Below, piece after piece: positions 24,738 to 32,570 of a DNA stretch of 33,313 bases. The notes beneath the pieces are model-generated. The model did not search any database. It was not told the DNA's origin and saw only the letters and a list, made by a program, of their open reading frames with translations. The stretch lies in assembly GCA_015069265.1 (NCBI GenBank), contig SVIY01000007.1, forward strand, positions 1 through 33,313, given 5' to 3'. Source of the stretch: Clostridiales bacterium (GTDB lineage: Bacteria; Bacillota; Clostridia; Christensenellales; Borkfalkiaceae). A program made the translations under genes and the position numbers. The number at the start of each line of letters is the position of its first letter. The first letter of the stretch is position 1.

Positions 24738-26780
24738 ATGAGCAATAAAAAAGAAGCAACGCGCGATATGATTAAAGGTATTTCCTTTTTAAACCCTGTT
24801 GACGTTGATAGAGATTATTATCTTTTCGTTGTCGACTACGCGATTAAAAACGGATTCGACCACGTTCAACTTATCGGGCCGACCCACCACAACGTTAAAG
24901 GTAACGTTGACGGTATGATTTACCTCAAAAAATATGCGCAATTTAACGGAGAAAAAGATAAAGAATACGTTGACTACTGTCTTGACTGTGTTAACGAAGC
25001 AATAAACAAGGCGCACGATGCTGGACTTAAAAATTTCTTCTGGCACCATGAACTTGACCTCCCCAACGGATTTAAGGAGGCTTTCCCTGAAACACTTAAC
25101 GAAAACGGCGATATCGAAGTTACTCACCCCATCGTTAAGGACTATTTGGAAAACAGATTGTACGACTTCTTTGACGCTTATCCCAATATGGACGGCTTGA
25201 TTTTGACCTTGCACGAAACCAAGGTTCCGTTACTTAAACTTAAAAATCAAAAACTTGACAAGATTGGCAGAGTAAAATACGTAACTGAGATTCTCTATAA
25301 AACTTGTAAAGAACTCGGAAAAGAACTTATCGTTCGTCCTTTTGCAAGTTTAGAAGAAGACTATATTATGATGACAAAAGCATACGAGCAAATTTCTACC
25401 GATATGCTTATGATGGACAAGTGGACGCAGTTTGACTGGTCACTTACCGCTCCTCACAATCAATTCTTCAAAAAAATCGAAAACAACCCCTTATTCGTCG
25501 AGGCGGATATCTATGGTGAATTCTTCGGAAAAGGCAGACTTCCCTTAATGCTTAAAGACCACATTAAACAAAAATTTGCTTACTGTGAACAATTTAAGCC
25601 CGCTGGTTACGTTGCACGTATCGATAGAAACGGCAATATCCCCTTTAACACCGTTCAAGAAGTTAACCTCGTTATTTATCACGCGGTTATTTCTGGTGAA
25701 GACGTGGACGAGGCTATCGCTAAATTCATGAAAGAAAGATATGGCGAAAACTATCAAGAAGTTATAGACGTAATGGAAAATACCGAAGAAATCTTGAAAA
25801 AGATTATCTATCTTAAAGGCTATTATTACAGCGAACTCAGTATGTTCCCCACCCTCAATCACTGCAAGAACCACTTCTATTTTGAAATGATGAAAAAAGA
25901 TTGGAAGATTGCTTCTAACGAATGGTTTATTCCTATCAATTGGGAACGCGGTGATATTGAAGGCGTGTTTGAAGAAAAACGCGAGGCTAGGGACGACGCA
26001 AAGATTGCTTACGAAAAGGCGCTTAAATTAAAGGGCAGAATTCCCGATGCTGAATACGAAAAATTGTTCGTTCAGTTTGCTAACCTTGCTCTCGTTGCTG
26101 AAGCGTGGTATTATCTTACCGAAGCGCACTTCAACTATGCAAGATATATGGAAAGCGGTTTGGAACAATATAAAAACGACTTGTTCGTTGCTCTTGATAA
26201 GTTGTTAGAGATTAACGAACGCGGTGAAAAACTTCTCGGCGACAAGTTCTTGTGCTTAATTAGCGACGGCTCTTACGACAAGAACAACCGCATTGAACTC
26301 ATCAAAGATTACGTTAGAGAAACAAAGGTAAGCTTTGCTTACGAAGATAAACTCAATAAACAAATGCTTGCTGAAAACCTTACCGATTACGTTATTTGCG
26401 GTGGTGCAAACGAATCGCATAAACTCCAAAAGGAAGTTAACTTCTCTGACAGCATGATTATCGACGACGAACTCTGCCGTATTTGTGGTCACAGAAACGG
26501 TCTTAAATGGAGTGCTATCAACGCTCACGGCTGGTTCTCTTACGAAGTTAAGGTTAAGGAAGGTCAAAACAACATTGAACTTCTCTTGGGTAGCGCAACC
26601 GGTCACATCGACGTTAAGGTTGATATCGACGGTGAACAAACGGTTATCACCGAAGCAGTTGAGGGTAAAAAATCTTTCACTATTCCCTACACCGCAAAGG
26701 CTGGTCAAACTAGTGCAAGAATTCGCTTTGACAGAATCTCTGCAAACACTCCTTGCGTATACTCAATCAAAGTTAAATAA
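24738..26780 (+). CDS. Glycosidase-like TIM-barrel protein with C-terminal beta domain
   Basis: A 680-residue cytoplasmic-looking protein without a signal peptide. Residues 1-380 read as a TIM barrel with loops suggestive of glycoside hydrolases: FFWHHELDLPN near 97, DGLILTLHETKVPLL near 152 and FVEADIYGEFFGKGRLPL near 257, each ending strands in Glu or His. Residues 390-560 are helical, and 560-680 form a beta-sandwich with INAHGWFSYEVKVKEGQNNIELLLG. The pattern recalls alpha-glucuronidase/hexosaminidase-like architectures (GH67, GH20), but I cannot place it in a family. It is alone, the only long plus-strand gene between 1 and 32.5 kb. Its codon choice favours C-ending codons (AAC, TTC, GAC) as in highly expressed genes. 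Strong AGGAGAG site before the ATG. Confidence 0.6.
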   Translation: MSNKKEATRDMIKGISFLNPVDVDRDYYLFVVDYAIKNGFDHVQLIGPTHHNVKGNVDGMIYLKKYAQFNGEKDKEYVDYCLDCVNEAINKAHDAGLKNFFWHHELDLPNGFKEAFPETLNENGDIEVTHPIVKDYLENRLYDFFDAYPNMDGLILTLHETKVPLLKLKNQKLDKIGRVKYVTEILYKTCKELGKELIVRPFASLEEDYIMMTKAYEQISTDMLMMDKWTQFDWSLTAPHNQFFKKIENNPLFVEADIYGEFFGKGRLPLMLKDHIKQKFAYCEQFKPAGYVARIDRNGNIPFNTVQEVNLVIYHAVISGEDVDEAIAKFMKERYGENYQEVIDVMENTEEILKKIIYLKGYYYSELSMFPTLNHCKNHFYFEMMKKDWKIASNEWFIPINWERGDIEGVFEEKREARDDAKIAYEKALKLKGRIPDAEYEKLFVQFANLALVAEAWYYLTEAHFNYARYMESGLEQYKNDLFVALDKLLEINERGEKLLGDKFLCLISDGSYDKNNRIELIKDYVRETKVSFAYEDKLNKQMLAENLTDYVICGGANESHKLQKEVNFSDSMIIDDELCRICGHRNGLKWSAINAHGWFSYEVKVKEGQNNIELLLGSATGHIDVKVDIDGEQTVITEAVEGKKSFTIPYTAKAGQTSARIRFDRISANTPCVYSIKVK

Positions 26781-26793
26781 GTTTATAAAATTA

Positions 26794-26830
26794 AAAGAGT
26801 TACTTGAAAATCAAGTAACTCTTTTTTTGT
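26794..26830. terminator. Bidirectional terminator
   Basis: A 14-bp stem (26794-26807 with 26811-26824) with a three-base AAA loop and a run of seven T on the plus strand; on the minus strand the stem is followed by TTTTAATTTT. It separates the convergent glycosidase-like and ZIP genes and can serve both. Confidence 0.88.
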
Positions 26831-26840
26831 TTGTTGTTTT

Positions 26841-27602
26841 TTAACCTAGAAAGAAATCAACGGCAAGCATCACGCAAAAGCCAATTAGAAGAGTAAATGT
26901 TGACGCTCGCTCGTTTCCGTGCGCGTGCGTTTCTGGTATCATTTCATCGCTTATTATATAAAGCATCGTTCCTCCTGCAAACGCAAGTGCAAAAGGCAAA
27001 ATTATGGTCGATACAGACACTGCAAAATAACCGATGAAAGTGCCGATAATTTCCACAACACCCGTCATTAATGCAATAAATAAAGTGCGCTTTTTGCTTA
27101 TGCCCGCAGCAACCATAGGCGCGATAATCACCATACCTTCTGGGATATTTTGAAGGGCGATACCACCTGCAACCGTCAATGCGTCAGCGGTATTCCCCGT
27201 ACCAAAACTTACGCCCGTTGCTATTCCTTCGGGGAAATTATGTATTGCGATTGCCAAAACGAAAAGTAATACCTTGCTCGCGTTTTTACTTCTGTTCGGA
27301 TGCTTTTCTTCGCCAATTCCGGAAAACTTGTGCAAGTGCGGAACGCATTTATCTATAAGATATAAAACCACCGCTCCGATAAATATTCCGACAACAGTGA
27401 TTAAAACAGGCCAACCGCCACTGCCATACTCTAGCGACGGAACGATTAGTCCCATAACCGCAGCGCAAAGCATAATTCCTGCCGCAAAAGACAATATTAC
27501 GTCGTTAAACTTATGCGACGGATTTTTAAATAAAAAACCTATAAGTGCGCCGACTGCGGTTGCACCGCCAACGCCAAGTGCCGTCCATAAAACAATTAAC
27601 AT
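26841..27602 (-). CDS. ZIP family metal transporter
   Basis: About 253 residues from the ATG at 27602, which has GGGGG upstream; starts further out lie in the MATE gene end. The protein has eight predicted membrane helices. The ZIP signature is in helices 4 and 5: HNFPEGIATGVSFG and ALQNIPEGMVIIAP, whose His, Asn and Glu form the binuclear metal site. A soluble loop before helix 4 contains CVPHLHKFSGIGEEKHPNRS with metal-binding His. It takes up zinc or other divalent metals. It lies eleven bases from the MATE stop, so the two are probably cotranscribed. Confidence 0.93.
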   Translation of the reverse strand: MLIVLWTALGVGGATAVGALIGFLFKNPSHKFNDVILSFAAGIMLCAAVMGLIVPSLEYGSGGWPVLITVVGIFIGAVVLYLIDKCVPHLHKFSGIGEEKHPNRSKNASKVLLFVLAIAIHNFPEGIATGVSFGTGNTADALTVAGGIALQNIPEGMVIIAPMVAAGISKKRTLFIALMTGVVEIIGTFIGYFAVSVSTIILPFALAFAGGTMLYIISDEMIPETHAHGNERASTFTLLIGFCVMLAVDFFLG

Positions 27603-27612
27603 CTTTCCCCCT

Positions 27613-28980
27613 TTATTCGATAGAAGTACTTCCCTCAATCGAAATTTTAGTCTTTTTATAAGTAATAGGCGTGAATATTAGATAACATATAATAGTTATA
27701 ATCCAGCTTGCAGGATACGACCAGTAAATAGTTGCAAAATACGGGAAGAAGTGCATCATTATTTTTAAAAACCCTATTCTAAATACCGTTGCACCCATAA
27801 CGCTTATAACTAGCGATACTATTGGTTTTCCCATAGCTCTGTTGGAGTTTGCAAAAACCTCCATAATTCCGCACATAAAATAGAAATAACCTAGTATCCT
27901 CAATCTCACCGTCGCCATTTGGATAGTTTCTTCACCATTTGCAATAAGCGAACACAAAACCGGTGCTAGCAAGCCGAAAACAAGCCCAACTAAAAACTGG
28001 AATATTGTTACAAGCAAAACACCGTATAATATAACTTTCTTAATGTTTTTTGCATTTTTAGCACCGACATTTTGACCGATAAACGCCATGCAAGACATTG
28101 AAATTGCATTGCCCACGTTATATACTATTGCGTCAAACTGTTGTGCGGTTGTATTTGCACTCATACCCGTATCGCCAAAGCTGTTTACCGTCCTTTGTAT
28201 AAGCACGTTTGCAATATTAAAAGCAACGCTCTGTAGTCCCGACGGAATGCCAATTATAGCAATTTCTTTTAGTTGATAGCCGAATACTTTTAAGTATCTT
28301 ACCCTTAATCTTGCATAGCCTTTACTCTTAAATAGCACGGTAAGACAGCATATAGCCGATATGGTTTGCGATACGATGGTTGCTATTGCAACCCCCTCTA
28401 CCGTCATTTTAAACACAAGTACGAACAAAATATTTAGTCCAACGTTAGCAACTCCCGATATTGAAAGAAATATAAGTGGACGACGCGTATCTCCAACCGA
28501 ACGCAAGACGGACGCGCTAAAATTATAAAGTAGCATTGAGGGTGCACCGATAAAGTAAATTCTTAAATAGGTCGTTGCTTCTTCGATTACACTTTCCGCG
28601 CAGTTCATAATCTTTAAAAACCAAGGTGCAAGTATAATCCCTATCACCATGAGCGCAATTCCCGATAAAAATGCTATAACGATAGAAGTGCCGACTGTTC
28701 GGCCTGCGCCCTCTTTATCCTTTGCACCGACGTACCGCGCCAGCACGACGTTCGTACCGATAGAAAGTCCGACAAATAAACCGACGATTAAGATAGTCAG
28801 CGAAGAACTTGCGCCAACCGCCGCAACCGAAGTATCCCCGGCAAGAATACCAAGCACGGCAATATCTGCCGCATTAAATAGAACTTGGAGTACATTGGTG
28901 AGTATAAACGGCACCGAATATATTATCATTTTTTTCATTATGGATCCTTTTGTTAGATCCATTTCTTTGTTCTTAAACAT
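27613..28980 (-). CDS. MATE family efflux transporter
   Basis: A 455-residue membrane protein with twelve hydrophobic helices. It begins MDLTKGSIMKKMIIYSVPFIL, where DLTKGSI is a typical MATE N-terminus, followed by LFNAADIAVLG and GLSIGTNVVLARYVGAKDKEGAGR; the second half repeats with AIVYNVGNAISMSCMAFIGQNVGAKN. It exports cationic drugs or metabolites in exchange for Na+ or H+. The ATG at 28980 has GAGGAC upstream. A perfect-consensus promoter and a leader hairpin precede it. Confidence 0.93.
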   Translation of the reverse strand: MFKNKEMDLTKGSIMKKMIIYSVPFILTNVLQVLFNAADIAVLGILAGDTSVAAVGASSSLTILIVGLFVGLSIGTNVVLARYVGAKDKEGAGRTVGTSIVIAFLSGIALMVIGIILAPWFLKIMNCAESVIEEATTYLRIYFIGAPSMLLYNFSASVLRSVGDTRRPLIFLSISGVANVGLNILFVLVFKMTVEGVAIATIVSQTISAICCLTVLFKSKGYARLRVRYLKVFGYQLKEIAIIGIPSGLQSVAFNIANVLIQRTVNSFGDTGMSANTTAQQFDAIVYNVGNAISMSCMAFIGQNVGAKNAKNIKKVILYGVLLVTIFQFLVGLVFGLLAPVLCSLIANGEETIQMATVRLRILGYFYFMCGIMEVFANSNRAMGKPIVSLVISVMGATVFRIGFLKIMMHFFPYFATIYWSYPASWIITIICYLIFTPITYKKTKISIEGSTSIE

Positions 28981-29010
28981 TTTGTCCTCATCAATGCTGT
29001 GAATAAAAGT

Positions 29011-29058
29011 AAAAAAATAAAAGTTCGCTGGCGGAATTTCCGCAGTTTACAAACTTTT
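29011..29058 (-). promoter_or_regulatory. Attenuator-like hairpin in the MATE leader
   Basis: On the minus strand a compound stem-loop: AAAAGTT (rc 29052-29058) pairs with AACTTTT (rc 29019-29025), enclosing an internal loop and a CTG-CGG...CCG-CAG stem. It is followed by ATTTTTTTAC (29008-29017), an intrinsic-terminator tail. It lies about 30 bases before the MATE ATG and about 80 bases after the predicted transcript start, so it would stop transcripts before the coding region unless refolded. An upstream GTGG-CCAC hairpin (about 29083-29096) may be part of the switch. Confidence 0.55.
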
Positions 29059-29144
29059 TATCTCAAAATTATTAGATTTTCGTGTGGAAAAATCCACTAA
29101 AAATTATCCTCATCGTTTTTTCTCTTTTAACTCTTTACGGCTTA

Positions 29145-29173
29145 ATTATATACCGCAAAAAAATTATTGTCAA
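29145..29173 (-). promoter_or_regulatory. Perfect-consensus sigma-A promoter for the MATE gene
   Basis: TTGACA (29168-29173 on the minus strand), 17 bases, TATAAT (29145-29150). Every hexamer base is consensus. The predicted leader is about 155 nt, long for this compact genome. Confidence 0.88.
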
Positions 29174-29202
29174 CGTAATAAGAGCGAAACTTTTTCGATT
29201 AA

Positions 29203-29700
29203 TTAAAAAGTTTTAACCGCCGTATTTTTATAGGTAGTAAAACGGAATTTATAACCGTTACTCTCCATTTCTTCGCCCTCAAATACAACCTTAAAGTTGT
29301 CTAATTTATCTAGGTTTTCAAAAAAGACGTCGGCACTTCCGTCCGCCTCGACTTTGGTTACCAAAACCTCGTCCATAAAGGGAAGCATTTCCCTATAAAC
29401 ACTTGCTCCGCCAATAACAAATACTTCGTCAGACGGATACTTTTTAATTTCTTCAAATAGCTCTTCGTACGAACGTACAACCGTGCAATCATCCCTTTGT
29501 ATTTTAGTAGAAAGCACGATATTTACTCTATTTTTTAAGGGGTTGCCGTTCGGGAAAGAACGCAAAGTATTACCGCCCATAACCACTACCTTGTTTAGCG
29601 TAGTCGAGCGAAAAAATTTCATATCTTCGGGGATAGAAAACAACAAGTCGTTGTTTTTGCCTATTCCCCAATTTTTATCAACTGCTACGATTGCCTTCAT
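29203..29700 (-). CDS. folA: Dihydrofolate reductase
   Basis: A 165-residue enzyme reducing dihydrofolate with NADPH. It starts MKAIVAVDKNWGIGKNNDLLF, carries the catalytic acid in IPEDMKFF near residue 27, VVVMGGNTLRSFP and RVNIVLS for cofactor binding, and VFVIGGASVYREMLP. The start ATG overlaps the thyA stop (TAATG), so the two are translationally coupled and functionally paired: ThyA makes the dihydrofolate that FolA recycles. Confidence 0.96.
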   Translation of the reverse strand: MKAIVAVDKNWGIGKNNDLLFSIPEDMKFFRSTTLNKVVVMGGNTLRSFPNGNPLKNRVNIVLSTKIQRDDCTVVRSYEELFEEIKKYPSDEVFVIGGASVYREMLPFMDEVLVTKVEADGSADVFFENLDKLDNFKVVFEGEEMESNGYKFRFTTYKNTAVKTF

Positions 29701-30530
29701 TAGATTGCAACCTCAAACTTCTCTTCAATTTTGTTATACTCGTATCCCTCGATTGTAAAATCGTCCACGGTAAACTTATAGAAGTCTTTAACTTCGGGAT
29801 TTAAGGTTACCTTGGGCGCAGGGAATTTCGGGTTTTTCATCATCTTTTCAATTACGGGAATATGCCTATCGTAAATATGCGCGTCTGCAATAACGTGCAC
29901 GAGTTCTCCGGCAACAAGTCCAGAAACTTGCGCCATCATCATGAGAAGCGCAGAATATTGCACTACGTTCCAGTTGTTTGCAACCGCAACGTCGTTAGAA
30001 CGTTGGTTTAATATACCGTTAAGAACGTTTCCGCTGACGTTAAACGTCATTGAATATGCGCACGGATATAGGTGCATTTCGTGAAGGTCTTCAAAGGTAT
30101 AAATATTAGTTAAAATTCGTCTTGACGAGGGGTTGTTTTTAAGGTCGTACAACACTCTATCGACTTGGTCAAACTCGCCCTCTTTATACTTGTGTTTTAC
30201 TCCAAGCTGATAGCCGTAGGCCTTACCGATTGAGCCGGTCTCATCTGCCCAACTATCCCAAATATGACTCTTTAAGTCGTGGATATTATTAGACTTTTTC
30301 TGCCAAATCCACAAAATTTCGTCTATTGCAGACTTAAACGCCGTACGGCGAAGGGTAAGGATAGGAAACTCCTCCCTTAAATCGTATCTATTTACTATGC
30401 AGAATTTTTTTACGGTGTGTGCAGGCGTTCCGTCAAGCCACCTTGGGCGAACGGGAAGGTCTGTGTCCCATACTCCGTTTTCAATAATATCCGTACAGTT
30501 TTTAATAAAAATTTCGTCTGCTCTACTCAT
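29700..30530 (-). CDS. thyA: Thymidylate synthase (ThyA)
   Basis: A 276-residue folate-dependent synthase making dTMP from dUMP. Motifs: WIWQKKSNNIHDLKSHIWDSW, GSIGKAYGYQLG, the active-site Cys in LYPCAYSMTFNV, and NQRSNDVAVANNWNVVQYS, followed by HVIADAHIYDRH. The PCA in place of the usual PCH next to the catalytic Cys resembles the Bacillus subtilis ThyA subtype. Good AAAGGAG site before the ATG. Confidence 0.95.
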   Translation of the reverse strand: MSRADEIFIKNCTDIIENGVWDTDLPVRPRWLDGTPAHTVKKFCIVNRYDLREEFPILTLRRTAFKSAIDEILWIWQKKSNNIHDLKSHIWDSWADETGSIGKAYGYQLGVKHKYKEGEFDQVDRVLYDLKNNPSSRRILTNIYTFEDLHEMHLYPCAYSMTFNVSGNVLNGILNQRSNDVAVANNWNVVQYSALLMMMAQVSGLVAGELVHVIADAHIYDRHIPVIEKMMKNPKFPAPKVTLNPEVKDFYKFTVDDFTIEGYEYNKIEEKFEVAI

Positions 30531-30548
30531 ATATTTTTCTCCTTTGAA

Positions 30549-31337
30549 TTAAAAGGCATCCTTTCTTTCTTTTTTCCACCGTCTTGCGATGAAATTAAGC
30601 ACTATTTTTTTAGGTGCTATCCTCATAAGCGCGTTCAGGAACTTATTAAAAAATCCCGGAATGAACTTAACTTTATTTTTTCTAACCTTTTTTAAGCTCT
30701 TTTGTGCAATATATTCAGGGGTCTTGGCAGAGAGTTTTCCCCAAAGCCCTTGACCTTTTATTTGCTCAACTATATCAGGTCTTGTATAAACTCCACCAGG
30801 TATTACTGTCGTTACTTTTACACCCTCTTTTTTAAGTTCATAATGAAGCGCGGTGAAAAAGTTGGTTAGCATTGCCTTGGTCGCGCTATATATTGCAAAA
30901 TACGGCATAGGCGTTTGACCAGACATGCTGGACACGGTGATTATTTCCACCTCTTTTTCTCTGCGCTTTAAGAGTGCGTGCGTTAAACTCAAAGTCGCCT
31001 CGGAGTTGACCTTAATTTGCATTAAGACCTTTTCTTTATCGTACTCTAAAAAAGGCTTTTGCGTATCGACCCCTGCAACGTTTATAATTCTATCGAATTT
31101 TAAACTCTTTAAGTCAATAAAATCTATCATATCAATAATAGACTGTTCTTTTTCTAAATCGCAAGCGCAAATTTGCACGTCTACGTCTTTAACTTTTTGA
31201 AGTTGTTCTTTTAGTGCGATAAGTTTTTGCTCGCTTCTACCCGTCAAAAAGAGAGAATAACCTCTTTTTGCACACTCAAAAGAAAAAGCCTTTCCTATTC
31301 CGCCCGTTGCACCGCTGATAAAGGTATATCCCATCAT
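30549..31337 (-). CDS. Short-chain dehydrogenase, DltE-like
   Basis: A 262-residue classical SDR: cofactor loop SGATGGIGKAF near residue 8, INVAGVD near 85, active-site Ser in VSSMSGQ near 137 and YSATK (Tyr, Lys) near 150-154, then PGGVYT. The last 50 residues are basic and partly hydrophobic (FIPGFFNKFLNALMRIAPKKIVL), suggesting a membrane-associated tail as in the DltE/17-beta-HSD-12-like subgroup. Substrate unknown. Its ATG overlaps the stop of the TM1266-like gene (ATGATG), so they are coupled; thyA follows 18 bases later. Confidence 0.85.
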   Translation of the reverse strand: MMGYTFISGATGGIGKAFSFECAKRGYSLFLTGRSEQKLIALKEQLQKVKDVDVQICACDLEKEQSIIDMIDFIDLKSLKFDRIINVAGVDTQKPFLEYDKEKVLMQIKVNSEATLSLTHALLKRREKEVEIITVSSMSGQTPMPYFAIYSATKAMLTNFFTALHYELKKEGVKVTTVIPGGVYTRPDIVEQIKGQGLWGKLSAKTPEYIAQKSLKKVRKNKVKFIPGFFNKFLNALMRIAPKKIVLNFIARRWKKERKDAF

Positions 31338-31576
31338 TTTGCCGTAAGAACCTTGCTCTTTACCCCATCAAGCATACCGAGTTTGCCAGAGAGGTTGTTT
31401 ATTATTTCTTGAGGCGCGTCCATAACGACGCTTATAACGTTAACGCCCTTTTGTTTATATGGAATACCAAGTCTACCGATAACGTACTCGCCAAAAGCAT
31501 GCAAGAGCGAATTTATCTTTTCCACAGCGTTTAAGTCGCTTACTATTATTGCCACGACGGAAATCTTACTGTCCAT
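31334..31576 (-). CDS. TM1266-family ACT-like regulator
   Basis: An 80-residue protein from the ATG at 31576 (AAGGAGAA upstream; a start at 31606 would include the promoter). Sequence such as VVAIIVSDLNAVEKINSLLH, EYVIGRLGIPYKQKGVNVIS, VVMDAPQEIINNLSGKLG and GVKSKVL matches the ferredoxin/ACT-like TM1266 family, named for its association with [FeFe]-hydrogenase maturation genes. Here no hydrogenase or HydEFG gene is near: it sits between sigK and an SDR. The family's ligand and targets are not established. It may be a stand-alone ligand sensor. Confidence 0.82.
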   Translation of the reverse strand: MDSKISVVAIIVSDLNAVEKINSLLHAFGEYVIGRLGIPYKQKGVNVISVVMDAPQEIINNLSGKLGMLDGVKSKVLTAK

Positions 31577-31596
31577 ACTTTTTCTCCTTTTGTATA

Positions 31597-31625
31597 ATTG
31601 TATCACACCATTGAGTTTTTAGCAA
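31597..31625 (-). promoter_or_regulatory. Promoter for the TM1266-like gene
   Basis: TTGCTA (31620-31625) and TACAAT (31597-31602) on the minus strand with a 17-base spacer. The -35 overlaps the sigK stop codon. It probably begins the transcript for TM1266-like, SDR, thyA and folA. Confidence 0.6.
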
Positions 31626-32317
31626 TAAAATTGCCCTTTTTTTACCGCCACTTTCAATTTTTCTACCGCTTTTTTCTCTATCCTTGATATGTACGAGCGG
31701 GAAATTTTCAAAAATTTTGCTACTTCTCTCTGCGCATAGGTCTTTCCGCCCTTAAAGCCGTACCGCAAGCACAGAACGGTGTACTCGCGTTCAGTTAAAA
31801 CACCCTTTATAAACTGCAAAAATTTTTCACGCTCTATACTCTTATCAACCTGCTCTAAAACGGCGTCTTCTTTTTCCGATAGTAAGTCCATAATTGACAG
31901 TTCGTTTCCGTCCTTATCCGTTCCAACGGGGTCGGAAAGGGAGATATCGTTTTTAAATTTCTTGTTTGCGCGAAGAAGCATTAAAATCTCGTTTTCAATA
32001 CATCTTGCCGTATACGTTGCAAGCCCCGTCCCTTTCCCCATTTGATAGGTGTTTACTGCCTTAATCAGTCCTATGCTCCCTACTGAAATAAGGTCGTCAG
32101 TTTCTGCCGAACCAGTATACTTTTTAACTACGTGTGCAACGAGGCGCATGTTGTGAGTGATAAGTTTTTCCCTCGCGCTGTTATCCCCCTCGTGCATTCT
32201 CTTTAAGCATTCCTCTTCTTCCTCTTTTGAAAGAGGTTTCGGATACGAACTGCCCCCTAGAACACTACCTGCAAAAAAAGTTAACTTACCAATAATAAAA
32301 GACAAAAATTCAAACAA
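31619..32317 (-). CDS. sigK: Sporulation sigma factor sigma-K (pro-form)
   Basis: A 232-residue sigma-70-family factor, continuous and not split by a skin element. A hydrophobic N-terminus (FEFLSFIIGKLTFFAGSVLG) is the pro-sequence that SpoIVFB removes in the mother cell. Then come PKPLSKEEEEECLKRMHEGD and region 2 (NMRLVAHVVKKY, DDLISVGSIGLIKAVNTY, GLATYTARCIENEILMLLR); region 4 has YTVLCLRYGFKGGKTYAQREVAKFLKISRS-type helix-turn-helix ending in SYISRIEKKAVEKL. The start is TTG at 32317 with AGGAGG eight bases upstream; no ATG in frame is placed there. A sigma-E-like TAATATA / CATAAGG pair lies upstream (about 32345-32377) but its spacing is long. It controls late mother-cell genes. Confidence 0.92.
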   Translation of the reverse strand: MFEFLSFIIGKLTFFAGSVLGGSSYPKPLSKEEEEECLKRMHEGDNSAREKLITHNMRLVAHVVKKYTGSAETDDLISVGSIGLIKAVNTYQMGKGTGLATYTARCIENEILMLLRANKKFKNDISLSDPVGTDKDGNELSIMDLLSEKEDAVLEQVDKSIEREKFLQFIKGVLTEREYTVLCLRYGFKGGKTYAQREVAKFLKISRSYISRIEKKAVEKLKVAVKKGQFYC

Positions 32318-32411
32318 AGACCATTCCTCCTTTTTCCTTTCCCTTTACCTTATGCACCGAGTTTTTTAGTTATATTAAACTGCAAGTCCGAAAAAAAAAT
32401 TTTTAAAATTT

Positions 32412-32452
32412 TGTCATATAACCTTTTTTATCTAAAAATTTGGTGCTACACT
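32412..32452 (+). promoter_or_regulatory. Shared promoter block B, upstream of the membrane protein
   Basis: TGTCATATAACC, six T, an AT spacer, GGTGC and -10 TACACT (32447-32452), extended by TGC. It is the 36/41 match of block A at 24531-24571, here reading rightwards. The predicted transcript starts near 32459, giving a leader of about 140 nt before the ATG at 32598. An A/T-rich stretch upstream (about 32390-32411) could be an UP element, as at block A. Confidence 0.7.
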
Positions 32453-32456
32453 CTTA

Positions 32457-32570
32457 TTGGCGTTTGGGAAAATATATGTCAAGGAGGAAATTGCAATCGA
32501 AACTCATTATTTAAGGTTTAACGGCTTTTATAAGCGGTTACAGAAAATTTACGCATTGAGAAAGAAATAG
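32457..32570 (+). CDS. Possible short leader peptide (speculative)
   Basis: A strong AAGGAGG at 32481-32487 sits in the leader with no ATG at proper spacing. The open frame around it ends at TAG 32568-32570; from TTG 32457 it would code 37 residues, and from the ATC eight bases after the site (32496) 24 residues ending in FYKRLQKIYALRKK, a basic amphipathic sequence. A second tiny frame (ATG 32476, 12 codons) overlaps. Non-canonical starts make this weak; the site may instead be remnant or part of an RNA structure. Confidence 0.2.
   Translation: MAFGKIYVKEEIAIETHYLRFNGFYKRLQKIYALRKK

Noticed and set aside
26256..26708. 150-residue minus-strand open frame opposite the glycosidase-like gene
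   Set aside because: Shadow of regular codon usage in the plus-strand gene; no ribosome site and no family features.
31619..32317. Skin-like element interrupting sigK
   Set aside because: The sigK frame is continuous from pro-sequence to region 4; the virion cassette lies 7 kb away and is not inserted in it.
24531..32452. Blocks A and B as terminal inverted repeats of a transposon or integrated island between them
   Set aside because: They do point outward in inverted orientation, but the enclosed genes are ordinary housekeeping and sporulation genes with no transposase, and each block holds a well-placed extended -10 right before a gene, so the promoter explanation is simpler.
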